The notes under the pieces: generated by a model
Seen by the model: the letters and a program-made list of their open reading frames with translations, nothing else
The model's database searches: none
Told to the model about the DNA's origin: nothing
Position numbers and translations under genes: made by a program
Origin: Paenibacillus sp. FSL R7-0273
GTDB lineage: Bacteria; Bacillota; Bacilli; Paenibacillales; Paenibacillaceae
Length of the DNA: 64,000 nucleotides
Direction: 5' to 3'
Assembly: GCF_000758625.1 (NCBI RefSeq)
Contig: NZ_CP009283.1
Coordinates: forward strand, 6,900,501-6,964,500
Part shown: piece after piece, positions 1 through 7,755 of the stretch
How positions within the stretch are numbered: position 1 is the first letter of the stretch
Layout: each line of letters starts with the position of its first letter

Positions 1-673
1 TATCCTTGGCTGTAACCGGCTGGCCCAGCATATCGTAGCCCACCAGCATGCGGCTCAGCCGTTTTTTCAAGTCGGCAAGATCCTCGCACAGGCATAGCAC
101 CGCCATAATTTCGGAAGCGGTCGTGATCTGGAAGCCGCTCTCCCGCACGGTTCCGTTGCCGTCCCCGAGTCCGGTCACAATATTCCGCAGGCTCCGGTCA
201 TTCATATCCATAACACGTTTCCAGACAATGCGCTGGGGGTCAAGCCCGAGGGCATTCCCCTGGAATATATGATTATCAATCATTGCGGACAGCAGGTTAT
301 GTGCCGAGGTTACGGCATGAATATCACCTGTGAAATGCAGATTGATATCGTCCGCCGGAACAATCTGCGCCTTGCCGCCGCCTGTTGCCCCGCCCTTCAT
401 GCCCAGGCAGGGCCCGAGCGACGGCTCGCGTAATGCTGCTACCGTCTTGATACCCGCTGCATTCAGCGCCTGTGACAGCCCGATCGTTGTCAGTGTCTTG
501 CCTTCTCCGGCGGGGGTAGGATTGACCGCGGTAACAAGCACCAGCTTGCCGTCCGGCTTATGCTTAACCTCTTCCCACAGGGAGGGAGCCAGCTTGCTTT
601 TATATTTCCCGTACAACTCCAGATGCTCCCCGTCAATGCCTGCTGCCGCTGCTACCTCTGTAATTAACCTCAT
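1..673 (-). CDS. fhs: Formate-tetrahydrofolate ligase (partial, N-terminal 224 residues)
   Basis: This gene makes 10-formyl-THF from formate, THF and ATP for one-carbon metabolism in the cytoplasm. The translated start [14 protein letters not shown] is followed by [11 protein letters not shown]. Next come the phosphate-binding loop [14 protein letters not shown] at about residues 54-67 and the stretch [19 protein letters not shown], all typical of Fhs. The ATG at 671-673 has a strong AGGAGGG ribosome site 11 nt upstream. The family is about 555 residues long, so roughly 60% lies beyond the left edge. No frameshift is visible. It is the last gene of the leftmost minus-strand group and has its own promoter. 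Identification is confident. Confidence 0.95.
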   Translation of the reverse strand, partial: MRLITEVAAAAGIDGEHLELYGKYKSKLAPSLWEEVKHKPDGKLVLVTAVNPTPAGEGKTLTTIGLSQALNAAGIKTVAALREPSLGPCLGMKGGATGGGKAQIVPADDINLHFTGDIHAVTSAHNLLSAMIDNHIFQGNALGLDPQRIVWKRVMDMNDRSLRNIVTGLGDGNGTVRESGFQITTASEIMAVLCLCEDLADLKKRLSRMLVGYDMLGQPVTAKD

Positions 674-777
674 AACTGTATAAAACCCTCCTGCCGTATT
701 ATCCTGCTCCGCTTGCCGGTAATCCCATCCTGAAAGCTGCTCTATATGTATTAACGCCGATGATGTTTCCTCTTCAA

Positions 778-805
778 AGAATACATTGTCCGTGAAAAGC
801 GTCAA
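778..805 (-). promoter_or_regulatory. Sigma-A promoter for fhs
   Basis: On the minus strand TTGACG (800-805) and TATTCT (778-783) are separated by 16 nt, pointing at fhs. A leader of about 100 nt would follow. It contains GGCGTTAA and GGATGGG, but no complete riboswitch was recognised. Confidence 0.6.
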
Positions 806-831
806 GGATTATTTTCATAGCATGCCCGCTG

Positions 832-883
832 CAAAAGCAAAAAGCCCTTCCGTCAACGGCAACGGCCGGCATCCGGAAAGGCT
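832..883 (-). terminator. Rho-independent terminator of the glutathione peroxidase gene
   Basis: On the minus strand AGCCTTTCCG pairs with CGGAAGGGCT and is followed by TTTTTGCTTTT. It lies about 40 nt after the peroxidase stop codon. Confidence 0.8.
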
Positions 884-921
884 AATTTTCAAATGGCTCT
901 ATAAATGCGGCTGTGCTCGGG

Positions 922-1398
922 TTACAGCAGGGACTCAATAAGTTCCTTCATGGTTTCCGGCGATTCCTTCGGCTCAACCCGGGCTGTTACCCTGCCGTCG
1001 CGGCCTACCAGGAACTTGGTGAAATTCCACTGGATATCGCTGCTGTCGGCCGTCCCCGGCTGCTGCTCCTTCAAGTACTGGAACAGCGGGCTTGCCTCCG
1101 GCCCGTTAACATCGGTTTTGGCGAACACGGGGAATGTCACGCCGTAGTTAACCTGGCAGAATTCCTCAGCCTCTTCACTCGTTCCCGGCTCCTGGCCGGC
1201 AAACTGGTTGCAGGGAAAGCCAAGCACCACAAGCCCCTTGTCCCCATATTGCTCATACAGCCTCTGAAGGTCCCCGTACTGCGGGGTAAGCCCGCACTTG
1301 CTGGCCGTGTTGGCTATCAGCAGCACTTTGCCTTCATAATCCTTAAGCGGCACTTCCTTACCCGAAGGTGTAACTGCGGCAAAACTGTAGATCGACAT
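922..1398 (-). CDS. Glutathione peroxidase family (thioredoxin-dependent thiol peroxidase)
   Basis: This is a cytoplasmic peroxidase of 158 residues that reduces hydroperoxides; bacterial members usually draw electrons from thioredoxin rather than glutathione. The peroxidatic Cys35 lies in NTASKCG, FPCNQF contains Cys63, the likely resolving Cys81 follows in EEFC, and the WNFTKFL signature is near the C-terminus. A longer frame opens at 1440, but the ATG at 1398 is preceded by AAAGGATG at proper spacing and gives the usual start MSIYSFAAV. It stands alone with its own terminator. The two-Cys arrangement supports thioredoxin dependence; this is inferred from the family. Confidence 0.93.
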   Translation of the reverse strand: MSIYSFAAVTPSGKEVPLKDYEGKVLLIANTASKCGLTPQYGDLQRLYEQYGDKGLVVLGFPCNQFAGQEPGTSEEAEEFCQVNYGVTFPVFAKTDVNGPEASPLFQYLKEQQPGTADSSDIQWNFTKFLVGRDGRVTARVEPKESPETMKELIESLL

Positions 1399-1588
1399 TG
1401 GCTTATCATCCTTTCGGCTGCTATTGGTCAATGTCATCATACCTTATTCACCCGGGCAAACACAAAAATGAAAGGTGCATTACCGCTGTTTGAGATTGTA
1501 AACAATGCTATATATGCAAATCGCCAGATTGAAGGCCGGAGTATCAGCAGCTGTATTCACTAGCAGCGGTATAGATCAGGCAATTGTA

Positions 1589-1927
1589 TTACCGCCGTGC
1601 AAGCTTGACCAGCATATGCGCCAGCCGGTGCCGCTCCTCCTTGTTGCCTACCTTCCACAGCTCCTGCAGCAGCTTCTCCTCGCGGTTGCGCGGCTCTTCG
1701 TGGTCGGCCAGATAACCGGCTATTTTTTCCGCTGCCACCGCCAGCTGCTCTTCACCCAGCCCGATCTTCTGCGCCAGCTGAATACGCTTACTCAAATAAT
1801 CCTGGAAATGTCCGAAATCCTCCAGAATCTGCTCCTTCTGCTGCGGCTCAATCCGTTCCAGGGCATCGCTTACCCGGTTCAAGCTCACATTTCCGTCCTT
1901 GCTGACTACATGATTATGCTCGGACAT
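1589..1927 (-). CDS. DUF3243 family protein (YmfJ-like)
   Basis: A small acidic, helical, soluble protein of 112 residues with no signal peptide or membrane segment. The pattern of Val-Ser-Asp-Ala-Leu near residue 20, then Phe-x-x-Tyr-Leu-x-x-Arg and the conserved Ile-Gly-Leu-Gly-Glu-Glu matches the DUF3243 family found in bacilli, whose function is unknown. The ATG has GGAGG upstream. It lies between the VanY-type and peroxidase genes on the same strand. A terminator separates it from the gene downstream of the VanY start, so it is probably monocistronic. Confidence 0.8.
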   Translation of the reverse strand: MSEHNHVVSKDGNVSLNRVSDALERIEPQQKEQILEDFGHFQDYLSKRIQLAQKIGLGEEQLAVAAEKIAGYLADHEEPRNREEKLLQELWKVGNKEERHRLAHMLVKLARR

Positions 1928-1995
1928 TCTAAACGCCTCCGCTCTTGATATAGTATGGTTTCCCAGTACTTAACCAGCGGTTTCAGGGGTGAACC

Positions 1996-2022
1996 AAAAA
2001 ACGGCCCCGTTACCGGGACCGC
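1996..2022 (-). terminator. Terminator after the VanY-type carboxypeptidase gene
   Basis: On the minus strand CGGTCCCGG pairs around TAA with CGGGGCCG and is followed by TTTTTT. It lies just past the stop codon at 2030. Confidence 0.85.
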
Positions 2023-2029
2023 CTGCCTG

Positions 2030-2995
2030 CTAGTTCGACACCGGAATGGCGTCGTAATATTCCTCCAGGGTAATGTCTCTTTCTGCAATTTCTCCAGCCA
2101 GCTCAATACCCACATAACGGACATGCCACGGCTCGTATTTATAACCGGTTATCGCCTGCTTGCCTTCGGGATAGCGGATAATAAAGCCGTATTCTGCAGC
2201 ATGGTCAGCCAGCCACTCGGCTTCCTTCGTCCCTCCAAAGCAGCTTTCTGCAGCACATTTGCCGTCGCTGCCGGAAATGTCGATTGCAAGGCCTGTCTGA
2301 TGCTCGCTGTGGCCGGGAACCGCACTGTAGGTGTTGGCTTTTTCTATGCCGTCTCTTTTTACATAGTTGTTGAACAGGGTGGTCTGCGTCTTCTCAGAGC
2401 GGTAGGCGGACACACCGGCAAGATGGATACCGTCACTCTTTGCGCCTGCAAACATCTTCTCAAGCGCGGCGGCGGCCGTCTTGCGCATCATCCGCTTCTC
2501 AATCTTCTCGGAGAAAAGAAACGGCACCTCCGGATACACCAGATCGGCCGGCTTGTATCCGTCAGGGAGCTTGTACTGCTTATTGACCATCACGGCTACG
2601 CTGTCCGGCTCGGCGGCGGTAAACTCGGCATCAGGTGCACCGCTCCCGCCGGAGGGCTTGGCCGTTGCAGCCGGCTTAGCCGTTGCTGCGGGCTTGTCGG
2701 TCGCCTGGGCAGTCGGCTCCGGCTTGTCTGTTGGTGCGGCGGTCGGCTCATCCGCCGTGCCGGAGTCTGTCTGCTGCGGTGCTGCGGTGGCTGCAGGTGT
2801 GGCAACCGGTACGGCTGACGGACCAGCGGATGCCTCCGGGTCAGCCACCGGCGGAGCAAGGACCCCGTCGCCGGTACCGGCAGATGCCCCTTCTTCCTGC
2901 GAAGCCGAGGGCGACGGTGATGTATATTTACCGATTCCCCAGCCAATGGCGATAACGGCTACGAATAAAATAATGACTTTGGCGGTTCTGGACAT
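2030..2995 (-). CDS. VanY-family D-alanyl-D-alanine carboxypeptidase (peptidase M15B)
   Basis: A 321-residue envelope enzyme predicted to trim the terminal D-Ala from peptidoglycan stem peptides. Residues about 6-23 form one membrane anchor or uncleaved signal. They are followed by an Ala/Pro/Thr-rich low-complexity linker (about 28-120) and then the M15B domain (about 135-315). Zinc-site motifs are visible: SEHQTGLAIDIS (His and Asp) and EPWHVRYVG (catalytic Glu and second His). The start ATG has GAGAGGAAG upstream. A terminator follows. There are no van regulatory genes nearby, so glycopeptide resistance is not implied; a housekeeping wall-recycling role is more likely. Confidence 0.92.
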   Translation of the reverse strand: MSRTAKVIILFVAVIAIGWGIGKYTSPSPSASQEEGASAGTGDGVLAPPVADPEASAGPSAVPVATPAATAAPQQTDSGTADEPTAAPTDKPEPTAQATDKPAATAKPAATAKPSGGSGAPDAEFTAAEPDSVAVMVNKQYKLPDGYKPADLVYPEVPFLFSEKIEKRMMRKTAAAALEKMFAGAKSDGIHLAGVSAYRSEKTQTTLFNNYVKRDGIEKANTYSAVPGHSEHQTGLAIDISGSDGKCAAESCFGGTKEAEWLADHAAEYGFIIRYPEGKQAITGYKYEPWHVRYVGIELAGEIAERDITLEEYYDAIPVSN

Positions 2996-3174
2996 ATGCT
3001 GCTTCCTCTCAAGTTGTTTTTTAGATACTTAGCCTGCTGATTTACGTTGAAACATTATTTACAATTTTCATTATAGACAAGCATTGCGTCGAAAATGTTT
3101 CAAAATGTTAAATTTAATGTAATGAATGCCCCCCGGCTGAAGTGGATAGGAGTAATTTAGTGCAGCTATTGTGA

Positions 3175-3195
3175 CGGCTCCCCTCGGGGGAGCCG
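3175..3195. repeat. GC-rich hairpin without U-tract
   Basis: CGGCTCCCC and GGGGAGCCG form a near-perfect hairpin with a two- to three-base loop. It lies about 35 nt before the 51-bp repeat array. No T-run follows on either strand, so it is not called a terminator. Confidence 0.5.
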
Positions 3196-3229
3196 GGGGT
3201 TGGGCTGGTTTGGGGTGGAATTAAGGGCG

Positions 3230-3564
3230 GAATCAAGGGCATAATTGCCTCTGATTCCGCGCCCGGGCCGGCTTTGGGCGAAATCAAAGGCAGAAAGGCC
3301 CTTGATTCGGCGCTCCGGCCGGCTTTAGGCGAAATCAAGGGCAGAAGTGCCTTTGATTAGGCTCGTCAGCCGGATTTGGGCGGAATCAAAGGCAGAAGTG
3401 CCTCTGATTCCGTGCCCGGGTCGGCTTTGGGTGAAATCAAAGGCAGAAGGGCCTTTGATTCGGCGCACTGGCCGGCTTTGGGCGAAATCAAGGGCATAAT
3501 TGCCTTTGATTCGGCGCTTGGGCCGGGCTTGGGCGAAATCAAGGGCATAATTGCCTTTGATTCG
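3230..3564. repeat. 51-bp tandem repeat array, seven copies, each containing a hairpin
   Basis: Copies begin at 3230, 3280, 3331, 3382, 3433, 3484 and 3535. The period is 51 bp, except for the first interval of 50. Each unit has an imperfect palindrome of about 29 bp (arms GAAATCAAGGGCA and TGCCTTTGATTC around a 3-4 base centre) and a GC-rich linker of about 22 bp. As 51 is a multiple of three, the array reads as a 17-residue repeat (core AESKAIMPLISPK) on the minus strand and as another repeat on the plus strand. Stop codons in the third unit interrupt the minus-strand frame and no ribosome site is convincing, so it is treated as non-coding. Confidence 0.85.
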
Positions 3565-3597
3565 GCGCCCGGGTGTGTTTGGCCGGATTTAATGCCG

Positions 3598-3653
3598 AAA
3601 AAAAATGTTACCACAGGAGCGGCCCCCGTTAAGCAGGCCGTCCTATGGTAACA
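3598..3653 (-). terminator. Terminator of the DEAD-box helicase gene
   Basis: On the minus strand a long stem (TGTTACC, AGGA and GGCC paired with GGCCG, TCCT and GGTAACA) is followed by eight T residues (3598-3605). It lies 27 nt after the helicase stop codon. Confidence 0.9.
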
Positions 3654-3679
3654 GGATTCATCGATACATTAAAGCACCT

Positions 3680-5611
3680 TTATCTGGATGAGCCGCGGCC
3701 GCCGCGTGAGCTGCCGGAGCCGCTGTTGCGTCCGCCGCGCGAGCCGCCGCTGTTACGTCCGCCTGCGCCGGAGCCGCCCTTACCGCCTTTGGCGCCGCCG
3801 GTACCGTAGCTGCCGTAGCTGCCGCCCTGGCCGCCGCCCTTGGATGCGCCGCCTGCGCTTCTTCCGCCGCGTGAGCTGCCGCCCTTAGCCGGCGGCGATG
3901 CGCTCCACGCGCCTGCTTCATTGCTGCGCGCCACATTGGCTCTATGTTTCGGGCTGGCTTTCGCCCCGCCCGGATTATAGCCCTCACCGGAGCCGGCGCC
4001 CTTGGATGCGCCATAGCTGAAGCCCCCGGCTTCCGCACCTCTGGATACATTGGTGCTGTAGCCGCTGCTTGGGCCGCCCTTGGAACCGGCGGCCCCTCTG
4101 CCGCCGCGCTTTCCGGCGGCGTTCGCTCCGGCTGCAGAATCAGCAGCCGCCGCATTGCTGCGGGCGTCGAAGCTGCCATAGCCGCCGCCCGGTCTTGGCT
4201 TCGCCGCGCTGCGGCCGGCGGAGTCCCCGCCTCTGCGCGCAGCTGCGTCATAGGCGCTGCGCTTGCCCGCGGACGCTTCGCTGCGTCCGCGGCCCTCTGC
4301 AGGCGCGTCCCAGCCGCCTGCCTCTTTACCGCGTGCGCGCCCGCCCTGGCGCGCACCGGCTTCCGCACGCGGCGCTCCGCCGCTGCGTCCCTGGCTGCGC
4401 CCGCCGCGCCCGGCACGGGCGGGCTCCGGCGCACTGCGGCGGCCGCCCCGCGGGGAGCCGCCCTGCACAGAGGTGAATTCGCCGACGCCGAATTCATCCT
4501 TCTCGTAGCGGCGGCGGTCCAGCCGCTGGGAGGTGCCGTGCTCGATCAGATCGAGCAGGTTGTATTCACGCGGCGAGGCGAAGGTGATCGCCAGGCCTTT
4601 GCCGCCGGCCCGGCCGGTCCGGCCGATCCGGTGGATATAGCTGTCCGAATCCAACGGCAGGTCATAGTTGAAGATATGGGTAACCCCTTCAACGTCGAGT
4701 CCGCGGGCGGCAACGTCCGTAGCAACCAGCAGCTGCAGCTTCGCATCGCGGAACCGCTTCATGACCGCCTCACGCTTGGCCTGGGACAGGTCGCCGTGCA
4801 GCTCGTCGCAGTCATAGCCTGCAGCCTGCAGCGCTTCGTTCAGCTTCGACACCCGGCGCTTGGTCCGGCAGAAAATAATCGCCAGATAAGGACGGTCCCG
4901 TTCAATCAGCGCCTGCAGCGCCTCTTCCTTATTGCGGTCCGAGACCTCTACAACCTGCTGGCGGATATTCTCCAGCGGAATGGAAGATCCGCTCTTGATA
5001 ATGATATCCAGCGGCTCTTTCATGTAATTCGCAGCCAGACGCTTGATCGCGTCCGGCATCGTTGCCGAGAACAGCATGGTCTGGCGGCGGTAAGGAACCG
5101 CTGTAATGATGGTTTCCACGTCCTCCAGGAAGCCCATGTGCAGCATCTGGTCTGCCTCATCGAGCACGAGCATTTTCACGCCGCCCAGATCCAGTGTTTC
5201 GCGGCGCAGATGGTCAAGCAGCCGGCCCGGAGTACCGATAATCAGGTGCCGTCCGCCCTCCAGCTTGCGCAGCTGCTTCTCAACATCCTGCCCGCCGTAG
5301 ACAGCCAGAATCTTCACGCCGGTATGACGCGCCAGCTTGCGCGCCTCTTCGGTAATCTGCAGCGCCAGCTCACGTGTCGGAGCAAGGATCAGCGCCTGCG
5401 GATACGGTGCCTCCACACGGATCTTGTCCATAATCGGCAGCAGAAAAGCCAGCGTCTTCCCTGTCCCCGTCTTCGCTCTGGCAATAACGTCCAGTCCCTG
5501 CACCAGCGGCGGAATGGATTCTTCCTGGACCGGCGTCGGCTTGACGATGCCTTGTCCCTTTAACAAATCGGTTAATACTTCAGAAACACCTAAACCCTTG
5601 AAACCTGACAA
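3680..5611 (-). CDS. DEAD-box ATP-dependent RNA helicase with long Gly/Ser/Arg/Ala-rich tail
   Basis: An RNA helicase of the CshA/DeaD group, about 643 residues. Motifs in order are the Q motif (KPTPVQ), ARAKTGTGKT (I), APTRELA (Ia), TPGRLLDHL (Ib), LDEADQML (II), SATMP (III), ATDVAARGLD (V) and YIHRIGRTGRAG (VI). From about residue 375 the protein becomes a low-complexity tail of about 270 residues with many RGG and GGS clusters, typical of RNA-binding disordered tails and unusually long here. The frame also allows a GTG start at 5620. However, GAGGTG sits 6 nt before the TTG at 5609-5611, so that start is preferred. A long structured region lies upstream and a strong terminator downstream. 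Family members act in RNA decay, ribosome assembly and cold adaptation. Confidence 0.93.
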   Translation of the reverse strand: MSGFKGLGVSEVLTDLLKGQGIVKPTPVQEESIPPLVQGLDVIARAKTGTGKTLAFLLPIMDKIRVEAPYPQALILAPTRELALQITEEARKLARHTGVKILAVYGGQDVEKQLRKLEGGRHLIIGTPGRLLDHLRRETLDLGGVKMLVLDEADQMLHMGFLEDVETIITAVPYRRQTMLFSATMPDAIKRLAANYMKEPLDIIIKSGSSIPLENIRQQVVEVSDRNKEEALQALIERDRPYLAIIFCRTKRRVSKLNEALQAAGYDCDELHGDLSQAKREAVMKRFRDAKLQLLVATDVAARGLDVEGVTHIFNYDLPLDSDSYIHRIGRTGRAGGKGLAITFASPREYNLLDLIEHGTSQRLDRRRYEKDEFGVGEFTSVQGGSPRGGRRSAPEPARAGRGGRSQGRSGGAPRAEAGARQGGRARGKEAGGWDAPAEGRGRSEASAGKRSAYDAAARRGGDSAGRSAAKPRPGGGYGSFDARSNAAAADSAAGANAAGKRGGRGAAGSKGGPSSGYSTNVSRGAEAGGFSYGASKGAGSGEGYNPGGAKASPKHRANVARSNEAGAWSASPPAKGGSSRGGRSAGGASKGGGQGGSYGSYGTGGAKGGKGGSGAGGRNSGGSRGGRNSGSGSSRGGRGSSR

Positions 5612-5713
5612 TGGCTCCACCTCACTAAATTCTTTGATTTACAGATATACATAACTTATAGGCATCCATTTACGGAGTAATGTACGATTTAATTTCCTCA
5701 TTAAGGAGGCATA

Positions 5714-5749
5714 CAAAAGCGGAAGAACCCGTCCACCCGGGTTCTTCCG
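5714..5749 (-). terminator. Strong hairpin, probable terminator or attenuator upstream of the helicase
   Basis: CGGAAGAACCC and GGGTTCTTCCG form an 11-bp perfect stem with a short loop. On the minus strand it is followed by CTTTTG, a weak T-tract. It sits about 35 nt after the 14-codon ORF and about 100 nt before the helicase start. It may end a short upstream transcript or act as an attenuator. Confidence 0.55.
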
Positions 5750-5784
5750 TCCCATTTGCCGCCTTTCGCCCTGCAAAAGTGCGG

Positions 5785-5829
5785 TCAAAGTACGGTTTCT
5801 AGGGCAGCAGCGATCCACCGGACATTCAT
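5785..5829 (-). CDS. Possible 14-residue leader peptide upstream of the DEAD-box helicase
   Basis: ATG at 5827-5829 is preceded by AAAAGGAGTG with a 7-nt spacer, an excellent ribosome site. It opens a frame reading MNVRWIAAALETVL before TGA. The frame ends about 35 nt before a strong hairpin (5714-5749), the layout of a leader-peptide attenuator or of an independent small transcript. There is no homology support and the peptide could be non-functional. The evidence is the ribosome site plus position only. Confidence 0.35.
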   Translation of the reverse strand: MNVRWIAAALETVL

Positions 5830-5902
5830 GACGGCACTCCTTTTGCGTTCCATTACACTCTATACAATAGTCTGTCCGGCTACAGCCTTCCGGAAACAGT
5901 AA

Positions 5903-5940
5903 GCCAAGTAGAAACGGCTTGGCCGTCCTGAACAGGACGG
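5903..5940 (-). ncRNA. Paired hairpins in the untranslated region upstream of the helicase
   Basis: Two adjacent stems are present: GCCAAG/CTTGGC (5903-5923) and CCGTCCT/AGGACGG (5923-5940). The flanking sequence can form a further CCGG-closed stem near 5870-5892. The roughly 470-nt region 5612-6078 between the helicase and AarF genes holds only these structures, the short ORF and the 5714-5749 hairpin. No known riboswitch family was recognised. Confidence 0.4.
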
Positions 5941-6078
5941 TATCCTTTTCTGCGCTAAATTTAAGGATGATCAATAGCGTAGAACATATCATTCTTATAT
6001 TTTTAGAAAGTTATCCTTCTTATTGTACTTGATCTTGGCGTCTTTGTGTAAATTGCTTGAAAATAATAATGGTACCGG

Positions 6079-7755
6079 CTAGAACCGCCCCGACTTAAAG
6101 ATCGACAGCAGCAGCCAGATCACCATCAGCAGCGCGATGACCGAGCCGATTTCAACGGTCGGAAAATCCCACAGCAGCGACGGGGCACCGCGCAGGGAGG
6201 TGCCGATGATCAGGCCGGCCATAATAATGCTGAAGGCCAGCAGCACAATGCTGAACGACAGGCGGTTGCCTACCCGGCTGAATTTGTGCTCCAGGTTCTT
6301 CAGCTCCGGCAGGCCGACCTCGACCTTCAGCTTGCCGCTGCTGATCAGCGCCGACAGCTGGCGGGCCTGCGAGGGCAGCTCGACCAGGCTCTCGGCCAGG
6401 TCGGCTATGCCGCCGAGCAGCTTGCGCTGCACCCGGCTGCCGCTGAACCGCTGCTTGAGCAACTGTCTGCCAAAGGGCTCTGCCATCTGCACGATGCTGA
6501 ACGACGGGTCCATATTGGCCACTACGCCTTCCAGCGTCAGCATTGTCTTGCCGAGCATCGCCAGATCAGGCGGGATGACCAGCCGGTGCTTGCGCGCAAT
6601 GCCGAACAGATCATTCAGCGCCTTGCCGATGCTGACCTGGTTAAACGGAATGTCATAATAAGACTCCCGCAGCCTGTCCATGTCATCGCGCAGGGCAGCA
6701 CGGTCGGCATCCTCGGGAATAACCCCCAGGCGCAGAATAGCCCGTACCATCGAGTCGGTATTTCTGCGCATCAGCGCGATAACCAGCGCAGACAGGCTGT
6801 CCTTCATCTCTTCGCTGAGCCGCCCGACCATCCCGAAATCGATCAGCGCGAGCTTGCCGTTCTCCAGCAGCATCACATTGCCGGGATGCGGGTCGGCGTG
6901 AAAGAAGCCGTGGATAAAAATCTGGTCCAGCATCATCTCGACCAGCTGCTGCGCCACAGTCTTGAGCTTCAGCCCGCGCGCAAGCAGCTCCTCCCGGCGG
7001 TTCAGCGTAATGCCGCTGACATATTCCATCGTCAGGACCCGGGCTGAGCTGAAGTCCCAGTATATAGCCGGAATGGCCACCTTGGCTTTGGCCTGATCGG
7101 GCTGCTGTGCAGCGATACGCTCAGCATTTCGGCCCTCCTGGGCATAGTCAAGCTCGGCCAGCAGAGAGCGCGAGAATTCCTCGGTCATCCGGGCCAGGCC
7201 GTACTGCTTCGCCCAGTCCAGCTTTTTCTCAGCCAGAATGCTCAGGTCCTGCAGAATTTCAAGATCCCGGTGCATCGTGCGCGTAACACCGGGACGCTGT
7301 ATCTTAACTGCCACGCTCGCTCCGCCGTGCAGCACAGCGCGGTGCACCTGGCCGATCGAAGCCGCAGCGATAGGGGTATTCTCAAAGGATTCGAAGATAT
7401 CATGCAGCGGCTGGTCCAGCTCCTGCTCCACAATGCTGCGGGCAGTCTCCGCCGGGAACGGCGGCACGCTGTCCTGCAGCTTGACCAGCTCGGCAATAAT
7501 GGACTCGGGCAGAAGGTCCGAGCGGGTGCTGGCAAGCTGTCCCAGCTTCACGAAGGTCGGCCCCAGATCCTCAAGCACCTGCCGGATACGCTCCCCGAGC
7601 GTAAGGGCGGCATGCGTCTCATGCGTCATCATCCGGCGCGGCAGGGACAGCAGATGGTAAAGGCCCAGCTCCTCCACCATATAACCGAAGCCATGACGCA
7701 TAAGCGCCATGGCAATGGTCCGGTACCGTCCGGCATGTCTGATTCGTACTGCCAT
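6079..7755 (-). CDS. ABC1/AarF/UbiB-family atypical kinase
   Basis: A membrane-anchored protein-kinase-like ATPase of 558 residues. The UbiB-family hallmarks are KLGQLASTRSD (the KxGQ motif), AAASIGQVHRA (Ala-rich loop in place of a P-loop), VAVKIQRPG (ATP lysine), HADPHPGNVML (catalytic loop) and LIDFGMVG (DFG). Two hydrophobic helices end the protein, at about 497-517 and 530-550. Relatives support ubiquinone or other isoprenoid-lipid metabolism; this organism is expected to use menaquinone, so the substrate is unknown. The ATG directly abuts the TAA of the upstream phasin-like gene, implying translational coupling. Confidence 0.92.
   Translation of the reverse strand: MAVRIRHAGRYRTIAMALMRHGFGYMVEELGLYHLLSLPRRMMTHETHAALTLGERIRQVLEDLGPTFVKLGQLASTRSDLLPESIIAELVKLQDSVPPFPAETARSIVEQELDQPLHDIFESFENTPIAAASIGQVHRAVLHGGASVAVKIQRPGVTRTMHRDLEILQDLSILAEKKLDWAKQYGLARMTEEFSRSLLAELDYAQEGRNAERIAAQQPDQAKAKVAIPAIYWDFSSARVLTMEYVSGITLNRREELLARGLKLKTVAQQLVEMMLDQIFIHGFFHADPHPGNVMLLENGKLALIDFGMVGRLSEEMKDSLSALVIALMRRNTDSMVRAILRLGVIPEDADRAALRDDMDRLRESYYDIPFNQVSIGKALNDLFGIARKHRLVIPPDLAMLGKTMLTLEGVVANMDPSFSIVQMAEPFGRQLLKQRFSGSRVQRKLLGGIADLAESLVELPSQARQLSALISSGKLKVEVGLPELKNLEHKFSRVGNRLSFSIVLLAFSIIMAGLIIGTSLRGAPSLLWDFPTVEIGSVIALLMVIWLLLSIFKSGRF

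Noticed and set aside
674..775. THF riboswitch upstream of fhs
   Set aside because: The leader has GGCGTTAA and GGATGGG, reminiscent of the THF element, but the remaining conserved core and closing stem could not be found. An Rfam search would settle it.
1955..2818. 287-codon plus-strand frame opposite the carboxypeptidase
   Set aside because: The opposite strand encodes the M15 zinc motifs and a proper signal anchor. This frame is Gly/Arg-rich shadow sequence.
2030..2995. Vancomycin-resistance gene
   Set aside because: VanY-type carboxypeptidases are common housekeeping enzymes, and no vanR/S/H/A/X genes are nearby.
3230..3564. CRISPR array
   Set aside because: The 51-bp units are tandem with no unique spacers between repeats, each unit is nearly identical end to end, and no cas genes are present.
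3114..3651. Small proteins made of 17-residue repeats on either strand
   Set aside because: They arise because the DNA repeat length is a multiple of three. There are in-frame stops, non-ATG starts and no ribosome sites.
3944..5563. Long plus-strand reading frame (539 codons) opposite the helicase gene
   Set aside because: It is antisense to the DEAD-box motifs and Gly-rich tail, is Ala/Arg-rich from GC bias, and has no ribosome site.
5639..5992. 117-codon minus-strand frame in the helicase leader
   Set aside because: It spans several hairpins, lacks a ribosome site and is Cys/Arg-rich without family similarity. Structures and the short ORF explain the region better.
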